A stretch of 64,000 bases of DNA from Flavobacteriaceae bacterium (GCA_018402135.1 JAGYJF010000002.1:124001-188000); one strand, 5' to 3'; numbered from the stretch's first letter, positions 47,128-56,712 are shown. Made by a program: numbers and translations. The notes: generated by a model from the letters alone, not told the origin.

Positions 47128-47789
47128 TGTCCTGAAATATGGCTACAGTTTACTTATTAAATTTAAACGCCCGAGTTAGCAAATACGAACCAAATACACA
47201 CGAGCTTCTGTATCGCAGTTTTACTATAGAGAAGGGGCAAAGCAAAAATCCGCGAGACCCGAGTGCAACGAATTGACCTAAAGTGATTTTGGTAAGCCTG
47301 TCCTAACTATATCCAATTAGTGCGTTCAGCCGAATTAGGTCACTGTCATTTATATAGGTTACAAATTTTCTGAATATTGCTCTCAATTGTTGGGTAACTT
47401 TTAATAATAAGCCTAATATAAATATTTTTTGTCTTTCATTTAGGGATATCAAAACTTTTTGTTTTAGTATTCAAACTTGCGTTAAATGTGCTTTTCCATT
47501 TTGTAAAGCTTTTAATAGCACTTCTTGTATTTCAAAATTATAAATATTGACACTTTATAACATTCAGCAGCCTTTTCTATTTAATGCAAAAGCATATCAT
47601 TTGGCTTTTCCGATTGAAACCAAACGGAAACATTAAACAACATTCAGAAACAAAAAAATACAGAAAATTGCATCACATAATGAGCAAATTTGGAAAGATT
47701 TTCTATTTTTTATTAGCGTAGTAATATGATGTTTCCGTGAGGGTTCACTGAGGTAAAATTAGGTAGTATAAAAGCTGATTGTGAGAGCG

Positions 47790-47880
47790 TTTATGCTCCT
47801 GTCGAGATCATAAAAAATAGGACAACAAAGAAAAAGCGCCAAACTAGCTAGAGCGTTTTTTTATTTAAACCATTTTCACC
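47790..47880 (+). repeat. Degenerate copy of the tRNA-Arg 3' end and its hairpin
   Basis: CCTGTCGAGATCA (47798-47810) aligns with the tRNA-Arg end CCTGTCGCGATCA (35304-35316). Downstream AAGCGCCAAACTAGCTAGAG CGTTTTTTT and ATTTAAACCATTTTCA align with the hairpin that follows the real tRNA. Identity is partial but collinear over about 85 bases. It could be the far end of a tRNA-targeted island or a relic of a lost tRNA gene. Confidence 0.55.
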
Positions 47881-48141
47881 CAAATCAGTTTAAAGGGATT
47901 TGTACTGGCTGCACATAATTCCTGAATAATTTGGTTTTCTGTTGCTATTTATGCTTATTTCATTTAATAGCACGCTTAAATTTAAAAACATTAAATTAAT
48001 TTTATACGATATTAAATAAATATAACATTTCAACAACTTACAATCGTTTCACTAAAAAGTTCTTCGAAATAGGAAATTTTCAGTTGGGTCAATATTTAAT
48101 GCTGACATACATTAAAACCTCGAATCAAATTTTAGTTATCC

Positions 48142-49191
48142 ATGATAATAAAAACTTACATTCTATCCATACTAATAACTTGTTCCATACACATGAATGC
48201 ACAAAAATTTGAACCCGACAATGGCCAAGTCCTCGTTTTTATTGGTCAGGATCTTGAAGCTGTAGGCGGTTTAAAGGATTACAACAAGGGTTATACGGAT
48301 TATTTTAAAACACCTGCCGGTATCACGATTTACACCAATTTATCTCCCGGCGACGAATCGTACGGATATTATAACAAAGGATTAGATGGCATTAAAACCA
48401 TGGCCAATTGGGGCGCAGGAAATACCCATGCCGCTATCTATTTACAAGATTCAACCTTTAAAAATACTGCTATTGCCATTGGATTATCTTTTGTGAATCA
48501 CGAAAAAAACATCGCCAAAGGCCAACACGATCACCTAATTGAAGAACTAGCCCAATGGATCATAGCTGCAAAACGTCCCATTTTTTTAAGAATTGGTTAC
48601 GAATTTGATGGCTGGGACTGGAACCATTACAACAGGAAACAGTATTTAAAGGCCTGGAAAAGAATTCATACCATATTCAAAACAATGCAAGTCAATAATG
48701 TCGCACTTGTGTGGCAATCCAAAGGCACAGGTTCTGATCAAAAGGTTTTGGAACAATGGTATCCTGGCGACGAATTGGTGGATTGGTGTGGCTACTCTTA
48801 TTTTGGCCAACCCGACCAAGAAATGCTAACCTTTGCAAGAAATCACAACAAGCCAGTGTTTATTGCCGAAGCGACTCCTGTTAGGGAAATGGATAATTTA
48901 TACTTTAATAGTGATTTAAAAGACGACAATATTGACAAAGTCATTTGGGACGAATGGTTTGAACCTTTCTTTAAAACCATAAGGGACAATCAAGATGTGA
49001 TCAAGGCCTTTAGTTACATCAATGTGGATTGGGCGTCTCAGCCTATGTGGATCACAAATCCTACTTTTCAAAAAGTGGACTCTAGAATTCAAGTGAGTAA
49101 ATATGTTTCCATAAAATGGAAAGAGGAAATGGAAAAACCTTTATACCTCAATGCTTGTGATGGACTATTGGAAAAATTATTAAAAAATTAA
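48142..49191 (+). CDS. Exported glycoside hydrolase, GH26-like
   Basis: 349 residues with an N-terminal signal (YILSILITCSIHMNAQ). The fold reads as a TIM-barrel of clan GH-A, most like family GH26 (beta-mannanases and related enzymes). The likely acid/base Glu is near residue 154 in FLRIGYEFDGWDWNHYN and the nucleophile Glu near residue 243 in PVFIAEATPV; ALVWQSKGTGS and WCGYSYFGQPD fit the barrel strands. The substrate cannot be read from sequence. It lies alone at the edge of the non-coding region with no SusCD pair nearby, so it is not in a classical polysaccharide locus. Confidence 0.78.
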   Translation: MIIKTYILSILITCSIHMNAQKFEPDNGQVLVFIGQDLEAVGGLKDYNKGYTDYFKTPAGITIYTNLSPGDESYGYYNKGLDGIKTMANWGAGNTHAAIYLQDSTFKNTAIAIGLSFVNHEKNIAKGQHDHLIEELAQWIIAAKRPIFLRIGYEFDGWDWNHYNRKQYLKAWKRIHTIFKTMQVNNVALVWQSKGTGSDQKVLEQWYPGDELVDWCGYSYFGQPDQEMLTFARNHNKPVFIAEATPVREMDNLYFNSDLKDDNIDKVIWDEWFEPFFKTIRDNQDVIKAFSYINVDWASQPMWITNPTFQKVDSRIQVSKYVSIKWKEEMEKPLYLNACDGLLEKLLKN

Positions 49192-49196
49192 GCTAA

Positions 49197-49224
49197 TTGA
49201 AGTTAAATTGAAATAGTAGATTTG
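49197..49224 (+). promoter_or_regulatory. Possible promoter of the copper efflux cluster
   Basis: TTG at 49197-49199, a 17-base spacer and TAGATTTG at 49217-49224, matching the -7 consensus, 67 bases before the first gene of the cluster. Confidence 0.4.
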
Positions 49225-49291
49225 AGTCAGTTATAAATCTTCTGTTAAATTAAATTGAAAACTGTTAAAATTTTGTAACTTGTTCTCTATT

Positions 49292-49705
49292 ATGAATCTT
49301 GTGCTACATAAAATTGTTTCTATAGTCATGGCCTTCGTTGTAATGTGTTCAACGCTGTCATTTACTATTAACATGCATTATTGTGGTGATACTTTGGTAG
49401 AGACTGTAGTGTTTCAGAAAGCAAAAGGTTGTGGCATGGACATGCAAAAACCGACTTCCGAAGGTTGTTCCATTACTAAAAAGAACTGTTGTAAAGACCA
49501 TCAATTAATAGTAGAGGGTCAGGATGAATTACAGCTTCAGCCTCATACGATTTCTTTTGAACAACAAGTTTTTATAACAGCCTTTATTTATAGTTATACC
49601 ATTCGTTTTGAGAATATCGACAACAAGGTTACGTCATTCCAAAACTACAAACCACCACTCGTTATAAGGCAACTCTTCAAAATAGACGAGACCTATTTAA
49701 TCTGA
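49292..49705 (+). CDS. HYC_CC_PP family protein
   Basis: About 137 residues. The N-terminus is a membrane-targeting segment (KIVSIVMAFVVMCSTLSFT), followed by the family signatures NMHYCGDTLVETVVF, a KKNCCKDHQ motif and KPPLVIRQLF near the C-terminus. The name describes these conserved HYC, CC and PP motifs; the function is not known, but such proteins are often beside heavy-metal efflux genes, as here (cusA follows). The paired cysteines and His could bind metal. ATG at 49292 is chosen over an in-frame TTG at 49280. Confidence 0.8.
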   Translation: MNLVLHKIVSIVMAFVVMCSTLSFTINMHYCGDTLVETVVFQKAKGCGMDMQKPTSEGCSITKKNCCKDHQLIVEGQDELQLQPHTISFEQQVFITAFIYSYTIRFENIDNKVTSFQNYKPPLVIRQLFKIDETYLI

Positions 49706-49830
49706 TTTTAGTAGTTGGTTGTAATGCAAATAATTTTGCGTTAGAACTTTTCGTGTTTATATGAAACTTTAACCATAGTTTCTAAACACGTGGTACTTCA
49801 AAATTGTACTTACTTCTAAATCTTTTACCA

Positions 49831-52800
49831 ATGCTCAATAAAAGCATCAAATTTTTAATAGAAAATAAACTCGTAGCCGTGCTGCTACTGGTTCTTTTTG
49901 TGGGATGGGGCACCATAAATGCACCGTTTAATTGGAATCAGTCCCGATGGCTATCGGGATTGCCTAGCAACCCTGTGGCTGTAGATGCCATCCCCGATAT
50001 TGGCGAAAACCAACAAATTGTGTTCACCAAATGGGACGGTCGTTCGCCACAAGATATTGAGGATCAAATTACCTATCCTTTAACGTCTTCTTTGTTAGGT
50101 ATTACTGGTGTTAAAACCATCCGTAGCTCTTCTATGTTTGGTTTCTCAAGTATCTACATCATTTTTGAAGAAGATGTAGAGTTTTATTGGAGCAGAAGTC
50201 GTATCCTCGAAAAGCTCAACTCTTTGCCAAGTGGCTTATTACCCGAAGGAGTCAATCCTGCTCTAGGTCCTGATGCTACTGGCTTAGGACAAATTTTCTG
50301 GTATACGCTTGAAGGTCGTGATAAAGAGGGCAACGTTACAGGTGGCTGGGATTTACATGAATTACGAAGCATTCAAGATTACTACGTAAAATATGCCTTA
50401 TCTTCTGCTAGTGGCGTTTCTGAGGTAGCTTCTATCGGTGGTTTTGTACAAGAGTATCAAATCGACGTGGAACCCGAACTCATGCGTCAGTACAATATTG
50501 GCCTTAACCAAGTAGTTAAAGCGGTTAAGGAAAGCAACAAAGATATTGGTGCACAAACCCTGGAAATTAACCAAGCGGAGTATCTCGTTCGTGGACTCGG
50601 TTATATAAAATCCATTGCCGATATAGAAAATGCGGTAGTGGCTTCAGAAAATTTCACTTCAATTCGAATCAAGGATATTGCAAAGGTTCAATTAGGGCCT
50701 CAAACCAGACGTGGAATTTTGGATAAGGAAGGTGCTGAAGTTGTAGGCGGTGTTGTCGTGTCCCGATATGGTGCGAATCCGTTGGAAACCATCACTAATG
50801 TTAAAGCTCAGATTGCCGAGCTCTCTTCGGGATTACCTTCTAAAGTATTAGAAGATGGTCGCACCTCGCAGGTTACCATCGTTCCGTTTTACGACCGTAC
50901 GCAACTCATCCAAGAAACCTTATATACGCTTAATGAAGCACTCACATTAGAAATCCTTATTACAATTCTGGTGATTATCATTATGGTGTTTAACCTGCGT
51001 GCTTCTATTTTAATTTCTGGATTGTTGCCTGTTGCTGTTTTAATGGTTTTTATCGCCATGAAACTCTTTAATGTGGATGCCAATATCGTGGCGCTTTCAG
51101 GTATCGCCATTGCTATTGGAACCATGGTGGATGTGGGCGTCATACTGGCCGAAAATATGATTCGGCATCTGGAAGATGAGAAATTACGGCTCAACGAAAG
51201 CGGTGAAGAATACACCACTAACGAAATCATCTACAATGCCACCGCAGAAGTGTCTGGAGCAATCCTCACGGCCGTTCTCACTACCATAATTAGCTTTTTA
51301 CCTGTATTTACCTTGATAGGTGCTGAAGGAAAATTGTTTCGCCCCTTAGCCTTTACTAAAACGATGGCACTTACCGCGTCTTTGGTGATTGCATTGTTCA
51401 TAATACCGCCATTTGCAGCTTATCTATTTAGAAAAGTGCGTATTCGTGAAACTTCTAAATATATTGTGAATGGACTTTTAATGGTTACTGGTATTCTTGC
51501 CCTAATCTTTGGCTATTGGCTGGGATTGGCTCTTGTGTCATTTGGCCTGAATGGTTTGATCTTTTCGCTTAGATCAAAGGATGACTACCAATTGTCACGT
51601 TTCAATTATAAGGTTTCACTTTCAATAAATCTCATTAATATCGTCATTTTTGCAACAGCAATTGTATTTCTTTTAGCTGAATACTGGCGACCCTTAGGTT
51701 TTGACCGAAGCATTTTTATGAACCTAATTTTTGTAAGTATCATCTGCTTTGGATTGCTCGGTATATTTTCAGTATTTCAGAGGTATTACGACAACATCCT
51801 AAATTGGGCATTACAAAATCGCTTGTTGTTTTTAACAGTTCCAATTACGGTTTTGGTTGCAGGGTTCTTTATTATGCGCGATACCGGTAAGGAATTTATG
51901 CCTGCACTTAGTGAAGGTTCTTTTTTATTGATGCCTACGTCCTTACCACACGCTGGTGTTGAAGAAAACAAACGCGTGCTGCAACAATTAGATATGGCAG
52001 TAGCCAGCATCCCTGAAATTGAAACCGTGGTGGGCAAAGCAGGTCGAACTGAGTCTGCATTAGATCCAGCCCCATTATCCATGTATGAAAATCTCATTCA
52101 GTATAAACCGGAATACATGCTGAATGAAAACGGAGAACGCCAACGCTACAAAGTCAATGATGATGGCTTGTTTGAGCTTCAAGATGGACGGTTAGTTCAC
52201 AATGAAAACAGAGCTGTCAGTTCGAGCGCAGTAGAGAACAAAGCAGCCAACATCACGTCTGCGCTTTATGTGACACACCAAGAACTCATCCCAGACAACA
52301 ACGGTGAATATTACCGCAACTGGCGTCCCGAAATTAGGAATCCGGACGATATCTGGAACGAAATTATAAAAGTCACCCGATTGCCAGGGGTAACCTCTGC
52401 ACCTAAATTACAGCCTATAGAGACGCGCCTTGTGATGCTTCAAACCGGAATGCGAGCACCTATGGGAATCAAAGTAAAAGGGCCGGATTTAAAAACGATA
52501 GAAGCATTCGGTATACAACTTGAAGCGCTTCTTAAAGAAGTAGAAGGCGTTAAAGAACAAGCGGTTTTTGCGGATCGTATCGTTGGTAAACCGTATCTGC
52601 TTATCGATATCAAACGTGATCAATTGGCACGTTATGGCATTTCTATTATGGATGTACAGGAAATTCTGCAAGTGGCTGTTGGCGGTATGCCGCTAACGCA
52701 AACGGTCGAAGGTCGCGAACGTTATGGTGTGCGCGTACGTTATCCAAGAGAGTTACGTGCCAATCCAGAAGATTTAAAGACTATTTATGTGCCGGTGCAA

Positions 52801-53643
52801 AATGGTAGTCCTGTGCCATTAGGAGAGTTAGTAGATATTCGATATGAGCAAGGACCGCAGGCCATTAAAAGTGAAGACACCTTCTTAATAGGCTATGTGC
52901 TTTTTGACAAACTTGACGGTTTTGCAGAAGTGGATGTTGTAGAAAACGCCCAAGCCTTGATAAATAAACGCATAGATAGCGGCGAATTAAAGGTGCCAAA
53001 GGGTATAAGTTATCGTTTTGCAGGTAGCTATGAGAACCAGTTAAGAGCCGAAAAAACCTTGTCAATTGTAGTGCCACTGGCGCTGATGATTATATTTTTA
53101 ATTCTCTATTTCCAGTTTAGGTCGGTTTCTACTTCATTGATGGTTTTTACAGCAATTGCCGTAGCTTTTGGAGGTGGGTTCATCATGATCTGGCTATACG
53201 GACAAGATTGGTTCCTGAATTTTAATGTATTTGGAGAAAACTTACGGAATCTGTTCAACATAAAAACCATTAACCTCAGTGTGGCGGTTTGGGTAGGATT
53301 TATTGCTTTATTCGGAATCGCAACCGATGATGGCGTGGTCATGGCTACCTATCTCTCACAAACCTTCGATAAAGAGCAACCTACTGATAAAAAAGGAATA
53401 CGCTTAGCCACTCGTGAAGCTGCCGGAAAGCGTATTAGACCTTGTTTGATGACGACTGTAACTACCATATTAGCGCTTTTACCGGTTTTAACGTCAACAG
53501 GAAAAGGGAGCGATATCATGATTCCAATGGCCATACCTATTTTTGGTGGCATGCTTATCGACATCACCTCGTATTTCTTATTGCCTGTTTTGTATAGCTG
53601 GAGGGCAGAGTATAAAATGAAAAGATTACAGAAAATAGACTAA
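49831..53643 (+). CDS. cusA: CusA/CzcA-family heavy-metal efflux RND transporter
   Basis: About 1270 residues, an inner-membrane proton-driven pump of the HME-RND type. It begins MLNKSIKFLIENKLVAVLLL, has the periplasmic porter region with AVDAIPDIGENQQIVFT and SSMFGFSSIYIIFEED, and the membrane motif ALSGIAIAIGTMVDVGVILA with the proton-relay Asp. It ends with ALFGIATDDGVVMATYLS and a basic tail. It is longer than E. coli CusA (about 1050) because of an extra membrane-spanning insert near residues 540-640, seen in Bacteroidetes homologues. ATG at 49831 is chosen; the in-frame TTG at 49804 is unlikely. Partners CusC and CusB are encoded downstream. Confidence 0.93.
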   Translation: MLNKSIKFLIENKLVAVLLLVLFVGWGTINAPFNWNQSRWLSGLPSNPVAVDAIPDIGENQQIVFTKWDGRSPQDIEDQITYPLTSSLLGITGVKTIRSSSMFGFSSIYIIFEEDVEFYWSRSRILEKLNSLPSGLLPEGVNPALGPDATGLGQIFWYTLEGRDKEGNVTGGWDLHELRSIQDYYVKYALSSASGVSEVASIGGFVQEYQIDVEPELMRQYNIGLNQVVKAVKESNKDIGAQTLEINQAEYLVRGLGYIKSIADIENAVVASENFTSIRIKDIAKVQLGPQTRRGILDKEGAEVVGGVVVSRYGANPLETITNVKAQIAELSSGLPSKVLEDGRTSQVTIVPFYDRTQLIQETLYTLNEALTLEILITILVIIIMVFNLRASILISGLLPVAVLMVFIAMKLFNVDANIVALSGIAIAIGTMVDVGVILAENMIRHLEDEKLRLNESGEEYTTNEIIYNATAEVSGAILTAVLTTIISFLPVFTLIGAEGKLFRPLAFTKTMALTASLVIALFIIPPFAAYLFRKVRIRETSKYIVNGLLMVTGILALIFGYWLGLALVSFGLNGLIFSLRSKDDYQLSRFNYKVSLSINLINIVIFATAIVFLLAEYWRPLGFDRSIFMNLIFVSIICFGLLGIFSVFQRYYDNILNWALQNRLLFLTVPITVLVAGFFIMRDTGKEFMPALSEGSFLLMPTSLPHAGVEENKRVLQQLDMAVASIPEIETVVGKAGRTESALDPAPLSMYENLIQYKPEYMLNENGERQRYKVNDDGLFELQDGRLVHNENRAVSSSAVENKAANITSALYVTHQELIPDNNGEYYRNWRPEIRNPDDIWNEIIKVTRLPGVTSAPKLQPIETRLVMLQTGMRAPMGIKVKGPDLKTIEAFGIQLEALLKEVEGVKEQAVFADRIVGKPYLLIDIKRDQLARYGISIMDVQEILQVAVGGMPLTQTVEGRERYGVRVRYPRELRANPEDLKTIYVPVQNGSPVPLGELVDIRYEQGPQAIKSEDTFLIGYVLFDKLDGFAEVDVVENAQALINKRIDSGELKVPKGISYRFAGSYENQLRAEKTLSIVVPLALMIIFLILYFQFRSVSTSLMVFTAIAVAFGGGFIMIWLYGQDWFLNFNVFGENLRNLFNIKTINLSVAVWVGFIALFGIATDDGVVMATYLSQTFDKEQPTDKKGIRLATREAAGKRIRPCLMTTVTTILALLPVLTSTGKGSDIMIPMAIPIFGGMLIDITSYFLLPVLYSWRAEYKMKRLQKID

Positions 53644-53644
53644 A

Positions 53645-53715
53645 AAAAGTGAAAAGTGAAAAGTGAAAAGTGAAAAGTGATGAGTGAAAAACTAAAAGTG
53701 AAAAACTAGAAGTGG
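53645..53715. repeat. Short tandem repeat (GTGAAAA type)
   Basis: About 70 bases of GTGAAAA units that degrade rightwards, between cusA and the four-helix-bundle gene. Similar to 20393-20439. Confidence 0.75.
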
Positions 53716-53756
53716 AAAGGGGAGAGCGGTCAGTTATAAATTAGCAGTTGTGAATT

Positions 53757-54110
53757 ATGGGAAAAAGTATTTTAAGAGATAAAAGTTACAGCTTCGCAAT
53801 TTCAATTGTGAAATTGAACCAATTGCTCATTTCTGAAAAGAAGGAGTACGTCTTAAGTAATCAAGTTTTAAAAAGTGGAACAGCTATAGGTGCTTTGATA
53901 AAAGAAGCTGAATTTGCACAAAGTAAAGCAGATTTTATTCATAAAATGAGCATTGCACTCAAAGAAGCGAACGAAACATTGTATTGGTTAGACTTAATCA
54001 AGGATTGTGATTATATAGATCATGAGACTTTTAATTCACTTTATCCAACTTGTAAAGAATTAACTGCCATGTTAGTCAGCAGTATTAAAACCACAAAATC
54101 TAAATTATAA
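53757..54110 (+). CDS. Four-helix-bundle protein (S23 intervening-sequence family)
   Basis: 117 residues, all alpha: SYSFAISIVKLNQLLISEKK, VLSNQVLKSGTAIGALIKEA, EFAQSKADFIHKMSIALKEA and NETLYWLDLIKDCDYI are the four helices. This is the small bundle family first noted in 23S rRNA intervening sequences; its role is unknown. Its stop overlaps the start of the TolC gene by one base, so it is embedded in the copper operon although nothing suggests a metal function. It may have been carried in, as the GTGAAAA repeat before it hints. Confidence 0.85.
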   Translation: MGKSILRDKSYSFAISIVKLNQLLISEKKEYVLSNQVLKSGTAIGALIKEAEFAQSKADFIHKMSIALKEANETLYWLDLIKDCDYIDHETFNSLYPTCKELTAMLVSSIKTTKSKL

Positions 54111-55432
54111 TGAAACCATTTTTTAATAGAACTACATTGTTTGTTAAGATGAATAAGAAATCTGTTTTTGTTCCAGTACCAAGCACTTTACGCTTAACAT
54201 TTTCTGCCGCTCACCTAAAAAGAACCCTAATTTTTAGTTTTTCACTGTTAACTTTTCACTCTATTAATGCACAACAATTAGAAACACTAATCAACGAGGC
54301 TTTATCTAGCAATCCTGAAATTCAAAAATTCGAATTGCAATACAACATCGCTTCCGAAAAAGTAAATGAAGTGAATGCCCTACCTAATACTGAGATTGGT
54401 TTAGGTTATTTTATCAGTGAAACAGAAACCCGAACAGGTGCTCAGCAATTTAGAGTGTCGCTGAATCAAAAGTTACCTTGGTTTGGCACCATTACGTCGA
54501 GAGAAAATTATGTGAGTTCATTGGCAGATGCTAAGTATGAAGACATCGTTATTGCCAAAAGAAAATTAATGGCATCCGTGTCGCAATCCTATTATAATTT
54601 ATATGCGAATAAAGCGAAGCAAGAGATTTTAATAGAAAACATCAAATTATTAGAAACCTATGAAACACTGGCCTTAACATCCGTTGAAGTCGGAAAAGCC
54701 TCAGCGGTAGATGTATTGCGTTTACAAATGCGTCAAAACGAGATTCAACAGTTAAAACACATATTAGAACAACAATATGTCGCAGAACAAACAGCCTTAA
54801 ATAAGCTTTTAAATAGAGACAAAGCGATTGAAGTTAATGCGATAGATGAATTACAAATTCCAGCTCAGGAACTGGAGCTCAATGCTGAAAATTTAGCACT
54901 ACATCCCGAACTTCTAAAATACGATAAGCTGTATCGGTCGGTGGAACAGTCAGAATTAGTCAATCAAAAAGAAAGCAAGCCTATGATTGGGTTTGGATTA
55001 GATTATATTAACGTAGCCCAACGGCCAGATATGAGTTTTAGTGACAACGGAAAAGATATCCTGATGCCCATGTTGTCCGTTTCTATTCCTATTTTCAGTA
55101 ATAAATACAGTTCTCAAACCAAACAAAACGAATTACAACGACAGGAGCTAATCGCCCGGAAACAAGAGCGTTTAAACACCTTGGAAACATTGTTAGATAA
55201 AGCCATTAACGAGCGAGTTGCATCAAGAATAAGTTACACTACTCAAACTAAAAATTTGAAGCAGGCGAAAGATGCAGAAGACATATTAATCAAAAACTAT
55301 GAAACGGGAACTATCGATTTTAATGATGTTTTAGATATACAAGAATTACAATTAAAGTTCCAAATCAACCAAATTGAGGCCATAAAAGCCTATTATGTAC
55401 AAAGCACAATTATAAATTATTTAACCAATTAG
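54110..55432 (+). CDS. TolC-family outer-membrane efflux protein (CusC-like)
   Basis: 440 residues with an export signal near residues 38-54 (RTLIFSFSLLTFHSINAQ), after a long N-terminal extension. Two internal repeats of coiled-coil helices are visible: EALSSNPEIQKFELQYNIAS with YYNLYANKAKQEILIENIKL, and NLALHPELLKYDKLYRSVEQ with AINERVASRISYTTQTKNLK. The C-terminus has GTIDFNDVLDIQELQLKF. This is the outer-membrane channel of the Cus-type tripartite pump with CusA and CusB. An alternative start at 54149 (MNKKSVFVPV) would shorten the N-terminus. Confidence 0.88.
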   Translation: MKPFFNRTTLFVKMNKKSVFVPVPSTLRLTFSAAHLKRTLIFSFSLLTFHSINAQQLETLINEALSSNPEIQKFELQYNIASEKVNEVNALPNTEIGLGYFISETETRTGAQQFRVSLNQKLPWFGTITSRENYVSSLADAKYEDIVIAKRKLMASVSQSYYNLYANKAKQEILIENIKLLETYETLALTSVEVGKASAVDVLRLQMRQNEIQQLKHILEQQYVAEQTALNKLLNRDKAIEVNAIDELQIPAQELELNAENLALHPELLKYDKLYRSVEQSELVNQKESKPMIGFGLDYINVAQRPDMSFSDNGKDILMPMLSVSIPIFSNKYSSQTKQNELQRQELIARKQERLNTLETLLDKAINERVASRISYTTQTKNLKQAKDAEDILIKNYETGTIDFNDVLDIQELQLKFQINQIEAIKAYYVQSTIINYLTN

Positions 55433-55507
55433 TATCAAATTAATAAATATATTAAGGAGAGCGTATCAAGAGTAAACGAATAATTTTAATACTAAAAAGA
55501 GAATATT

Positions 55508-55894
55508 ATGGACTATTATTTTAATAAAACCTTAAAAGGTAATTTCAACGACATTGTAGAGAAAGTGATAACAGCACTCAAAGCAGAAAGTTTTGGCGTT
55601 TTGACTGAGATCGACATTAAAGAAACCCTCAAAAAGAAGTTGGATGTCAACTTTAATAACTACAAAATATTAGGAGCGTGCAATCCGCCTTATGCGCATA
55701 AAGCACTTTTAGCAGAAAATAAAATTGGGACCATGTTGCCTTGTAATGTTATTGTGCAAGAATTGGATTCTGGCGAGATAGAAGTAGCCGCTGTCAATCC
55801 GATGGCTTCTATGCAAGCAGTTCAAAACAAGGACTTAAAAGTAATTGCTGAAGAGATAACAGATAAGCTTAAATCAATAATCGCTTCTCTTTAA
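55508..55894 (+). CDS. DUF302 family protein
   Basis: 128 residues matching DUF302: an alpha/beta fold with FNDIVEKVITALKAESFGVL, the conserved ILGACNPPYAHKALLAENKI segment near residue 60 and GTMLPCNVIVQELDSGEIEV. The two cysteines (GACNPP, LPCNV) are conserved in the family. The role is unknown; members often lie with metal or stress genes. No signal peptide. It is preceded by a GGAG sequence about 55 bases upstream (not a usable ribosome site) and followed by the RAYT element. Confidence 0.9.
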   Translation: MDYYFNKTLKGNFNDIVEKVITALKAESFGVLTEIDIKETLKKKLDVNFNNYKILGACNPPYAHKALLAENKIGTMLPCNVIVQELDSGEIEVAAVNPMASMQAVQNKDLKVIAEEITDKLKSIIASL

Positions 55895-56011
55895 AAAGAG
55901 AAGGAAAAAGAAAACCTTTATACAAAATTGTATAAATAGTAATCATAATAAAAAAAATAAAAGGACATAAGTAAAGGTGGTTTTATCAGCCAATCTTATA
56001 GTTCAGTGACC

Positions 56012-56697
56012 AACCTAACAGGTTTTTAAAACCTGTTAGGTTTAAAAGAATAGAATATGGAACATCAACCTTTTGAACCAGGGCATTTTTTCCATCTATA
56101 CAATAGAGGAAACAATAATGAGAACCTTTTTTTAGAACAAGAAAACTACAACTATTTCTTGGTCTTAATGAAAAAGTATTTGCTTAAGGTAGCAGATGTT
56201 TATAGCTATTGCCTATTGCCAAATCATTTTCATATTATAATAAGATTCAAAGAAGTATCTCAACAGACCATAGATAGTAGGAAGAGAAAAGTTGGTTTAC
56301 ATCAGCCTATTTCAAATATGCTAAATGCGTATACCAAAGCTATTAACAAAAGGTATATGAGACGAGGAAGCTTGTTTCAGGAACATTTAAAACGTATAAA
56401 AATTACAAATGAAAACTATTTGAAGAACCTTATTGTTTATGTAAACACAAATTCTAGCCATCATCAATTTGAAGATTATACAACCTACAAATATTCTTCT
56501 TATAAAGCCTTGATCAGTAATCAAGAAACTGCTTTAAAACGAGATGAAGTGATAGAGTTGTTTGATGATTTGAGCAATTTTAAGTACGTATTACATATAA
56601 AAAATTTAAATATTAACATCTTGCAGGAATTGATTTTAGAATAAAAATAGAAATAAGAACTAACAAACCTAACAGGTTTTTAAAACCTGTTAGGTTT
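56012..56697 (+). mobile_element. RAYT unit bounded by two identical 32-bp palindromes
   Basis: The palindrome AACCTAACAGGTTTT, T, AAAACCTGTTAGGTT (plus a final T) occurs identically at 56012-56043 and 56666-56697, with the transposase gene between (14 bases after the first, 21 before the second). Each copy is its own reverse complement over 31 bases and would form a long hairpin in single-stranded DNA. This is the layout of a REP-associated tyrosine transposase with its cognate repeats, sitting inside the copper cluster between DUF302 and copA. Confidence 0.85.
56057..56644 (+). CDS. REP-associated tyrosine transposase (RAYT)
   Basis: 195 residues of the Y1/HUH transposase superfamily. Signatures: HFFHLYNRGNNNENLFLEQE near the start, the metal-binding LLPNHFHIIIRF near residue 65, RRGSLFQEHLKRIKITNENY and the tyrosine region NLIVYVNTNSSHHQFEDYTT near residue 140. 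These enzymes act on single-stranded palindromic repeats; here identical palindromes flank the gene. It is on the same strand as the copper genes and separates DUF302 from copA. Confidence 0.92.
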   Translation: MEHQPFEPGHFFHLYNRGNNNENLFLEQENYNYFLVLMKKYLLKVADVYSYCLLPNHFHIIIRFKEVSQQTIDSRKRKVGLHQPISNMLNAYTKAINKRYMRRGSLFQEHLKRIKITNENYLKNLIVYVNTNSSHHQFEDYTTYKYSSYKALISNQETALKRDEVIELFDDLSNFKYVLHIKNLNINILQELILE

Positions 56698-56712
56698 AAA
56701 AACGGTATAATT

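Larger units (their letters stand above)
46053..48141. other. 2.1 kb non-coding, hairpin-rich region
   Basis: No convincing gene in 2 kb. It holds repeat A copy 2 and a partial copy 3, two copies of a TTACTTTTTTGG hairpin block, further perfect hairpins (46832-46888 and 46892-46919) and a CACCCCGACAGAGCGAGGC REP-like sequence near 46629. Possible IS3 left-end debris lies near 47138 (TGTCCTGAAATATGGCTACAG without the last base), and a degenerate tRNA-Arg 3' end near 47798. It looks like the worn edge of an accessory region. Confidence 0.6.

Noticed and set aside
47137..47290. A 45-codon frame starting ATGGCTACAGTT after TGTCCTGAAAT
   Set aside because: The start resembles an IS3 left end more than a gene; the frame has no recognisable domain and the region is repeat debris.
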